This document shows positions 7,711 to 7,769 of a stretch of 7,769 nt of DNA, piece after piece. This DNA is from CAZIDL01 sp964537825 (GTDB taxonomy: Bacteria > Bacteroidota > Bacteroidia > Flavobacteriales_D > CAYVSK01). The position numbers and the translations under genes were made by a program. The notes under the pieces were generated by a model that was given only the letters and a program-made list of their open reading frames with translations, made no database searches and was not told the DNA's origin. How positions within the stretch are numbered: position 1 is the first letter of the stretch; every line of letters starts with the position of its first letter. Location of the stretch: contig CAZIDL010000093.1 in NCBI GenBank assembly GCA_964537825.1, positions 1 through 7,769 on the forward strand. The letters run 5' to 3'.

Positions 7711-7769
7711 TCACTCTTGGTTGCGTTCCTCGAGGGTCTTAACGATCCCCGAGAGTTTGTTCCCGCCCG
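7711..7769 (-). CDS. rplJ: 50S ribosomal protein L10 (partial, C-terminal end only)
   Basis: Only the last 18 codons and the TGA stop lie in the window; the gene enters from the right edge. The readable tail is GGNKLSGIVKTLEERNQE. L10 anchors L7/L12 dimers to the large ribosomal subunit, and its C-terminal helix is the part that binds them; this helical, charged tail fits the end of bacterial L10. The identification rests mainly on position directly upstream of rplL, where rplJ is almost universal, supported by the resemblance to L10 C-termini of Bacteroidota. With so few residues the sequence alone would not prove it. Confidence 0.85.
   Translation of the reverse strand, partial: GGNKLSGIVKTLEERNQE

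Overview
The window is a slice of the bacterial ribosomal-protein/RNA-polymerase operon. All genes lie on the minus strand and read from the right edge to the left: rplJ (last 18 codons only), rplL (complete), rpoB (complete), rpoC (first 1079 codons, cut by the left edge). This is the classic rplJ-rplL-rpoB-rpoC order and about 97% of the window is coding. I see no mobile element, CRISPR array, tRNA, rRNA or accessory gene.

The organism is most likely a member of Bacteroidota. The 1282-residue beta subunit, the beta-prime N-terminus, and features such as TDTRNQFVLEFLDYFVDPPRYT in RpoB (split here only for identity: residues 64-85) and the trigger-loop insertion in RpoC that opens SWDPYNAVIISE match Bacteroidota polymerase subunits as I recall them, mixing flavobacterial and sphingobacterial features. 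None of the gene starts has a convincing Shine-Dalgarno sequence at normal spacing, which also fits that phylum. Base composition looks like about half G+C or slightly more, higher than many Flavobacteriia; the class cannot be fixed from this window.

Layout, right to left: 7711-7769 end of rplJ (L10, the stalk base); 66-bp gap with a short hairpin; 7264-7644 rplL (L7/L12, the stalk); 137-bp gap 7127-7263 with a perfect 11-bp hairpin; 3278-7126 rpoB; 40-bp gap with a 7-bp inverted repeat; 1-3237 rpoC, ending inside the insertion of the trigger loop. L10 and L7/L12 build the ribosomal stalk that recruits translation GTPases, and beta and beta-prime form the catalytic core of RNA polymerase, so the transcript couples translation and transcription capacity. 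No promoter-like motif was found in any gap, so read-through from upstream of rplJ is the simplest model.

I did not find an undescribed system. The items most worth a second look are the hairpins in the gene gaps, especially the one between rplL and rpoB, and a several-fold excess of the tetranucleotide GATC across the whole window.
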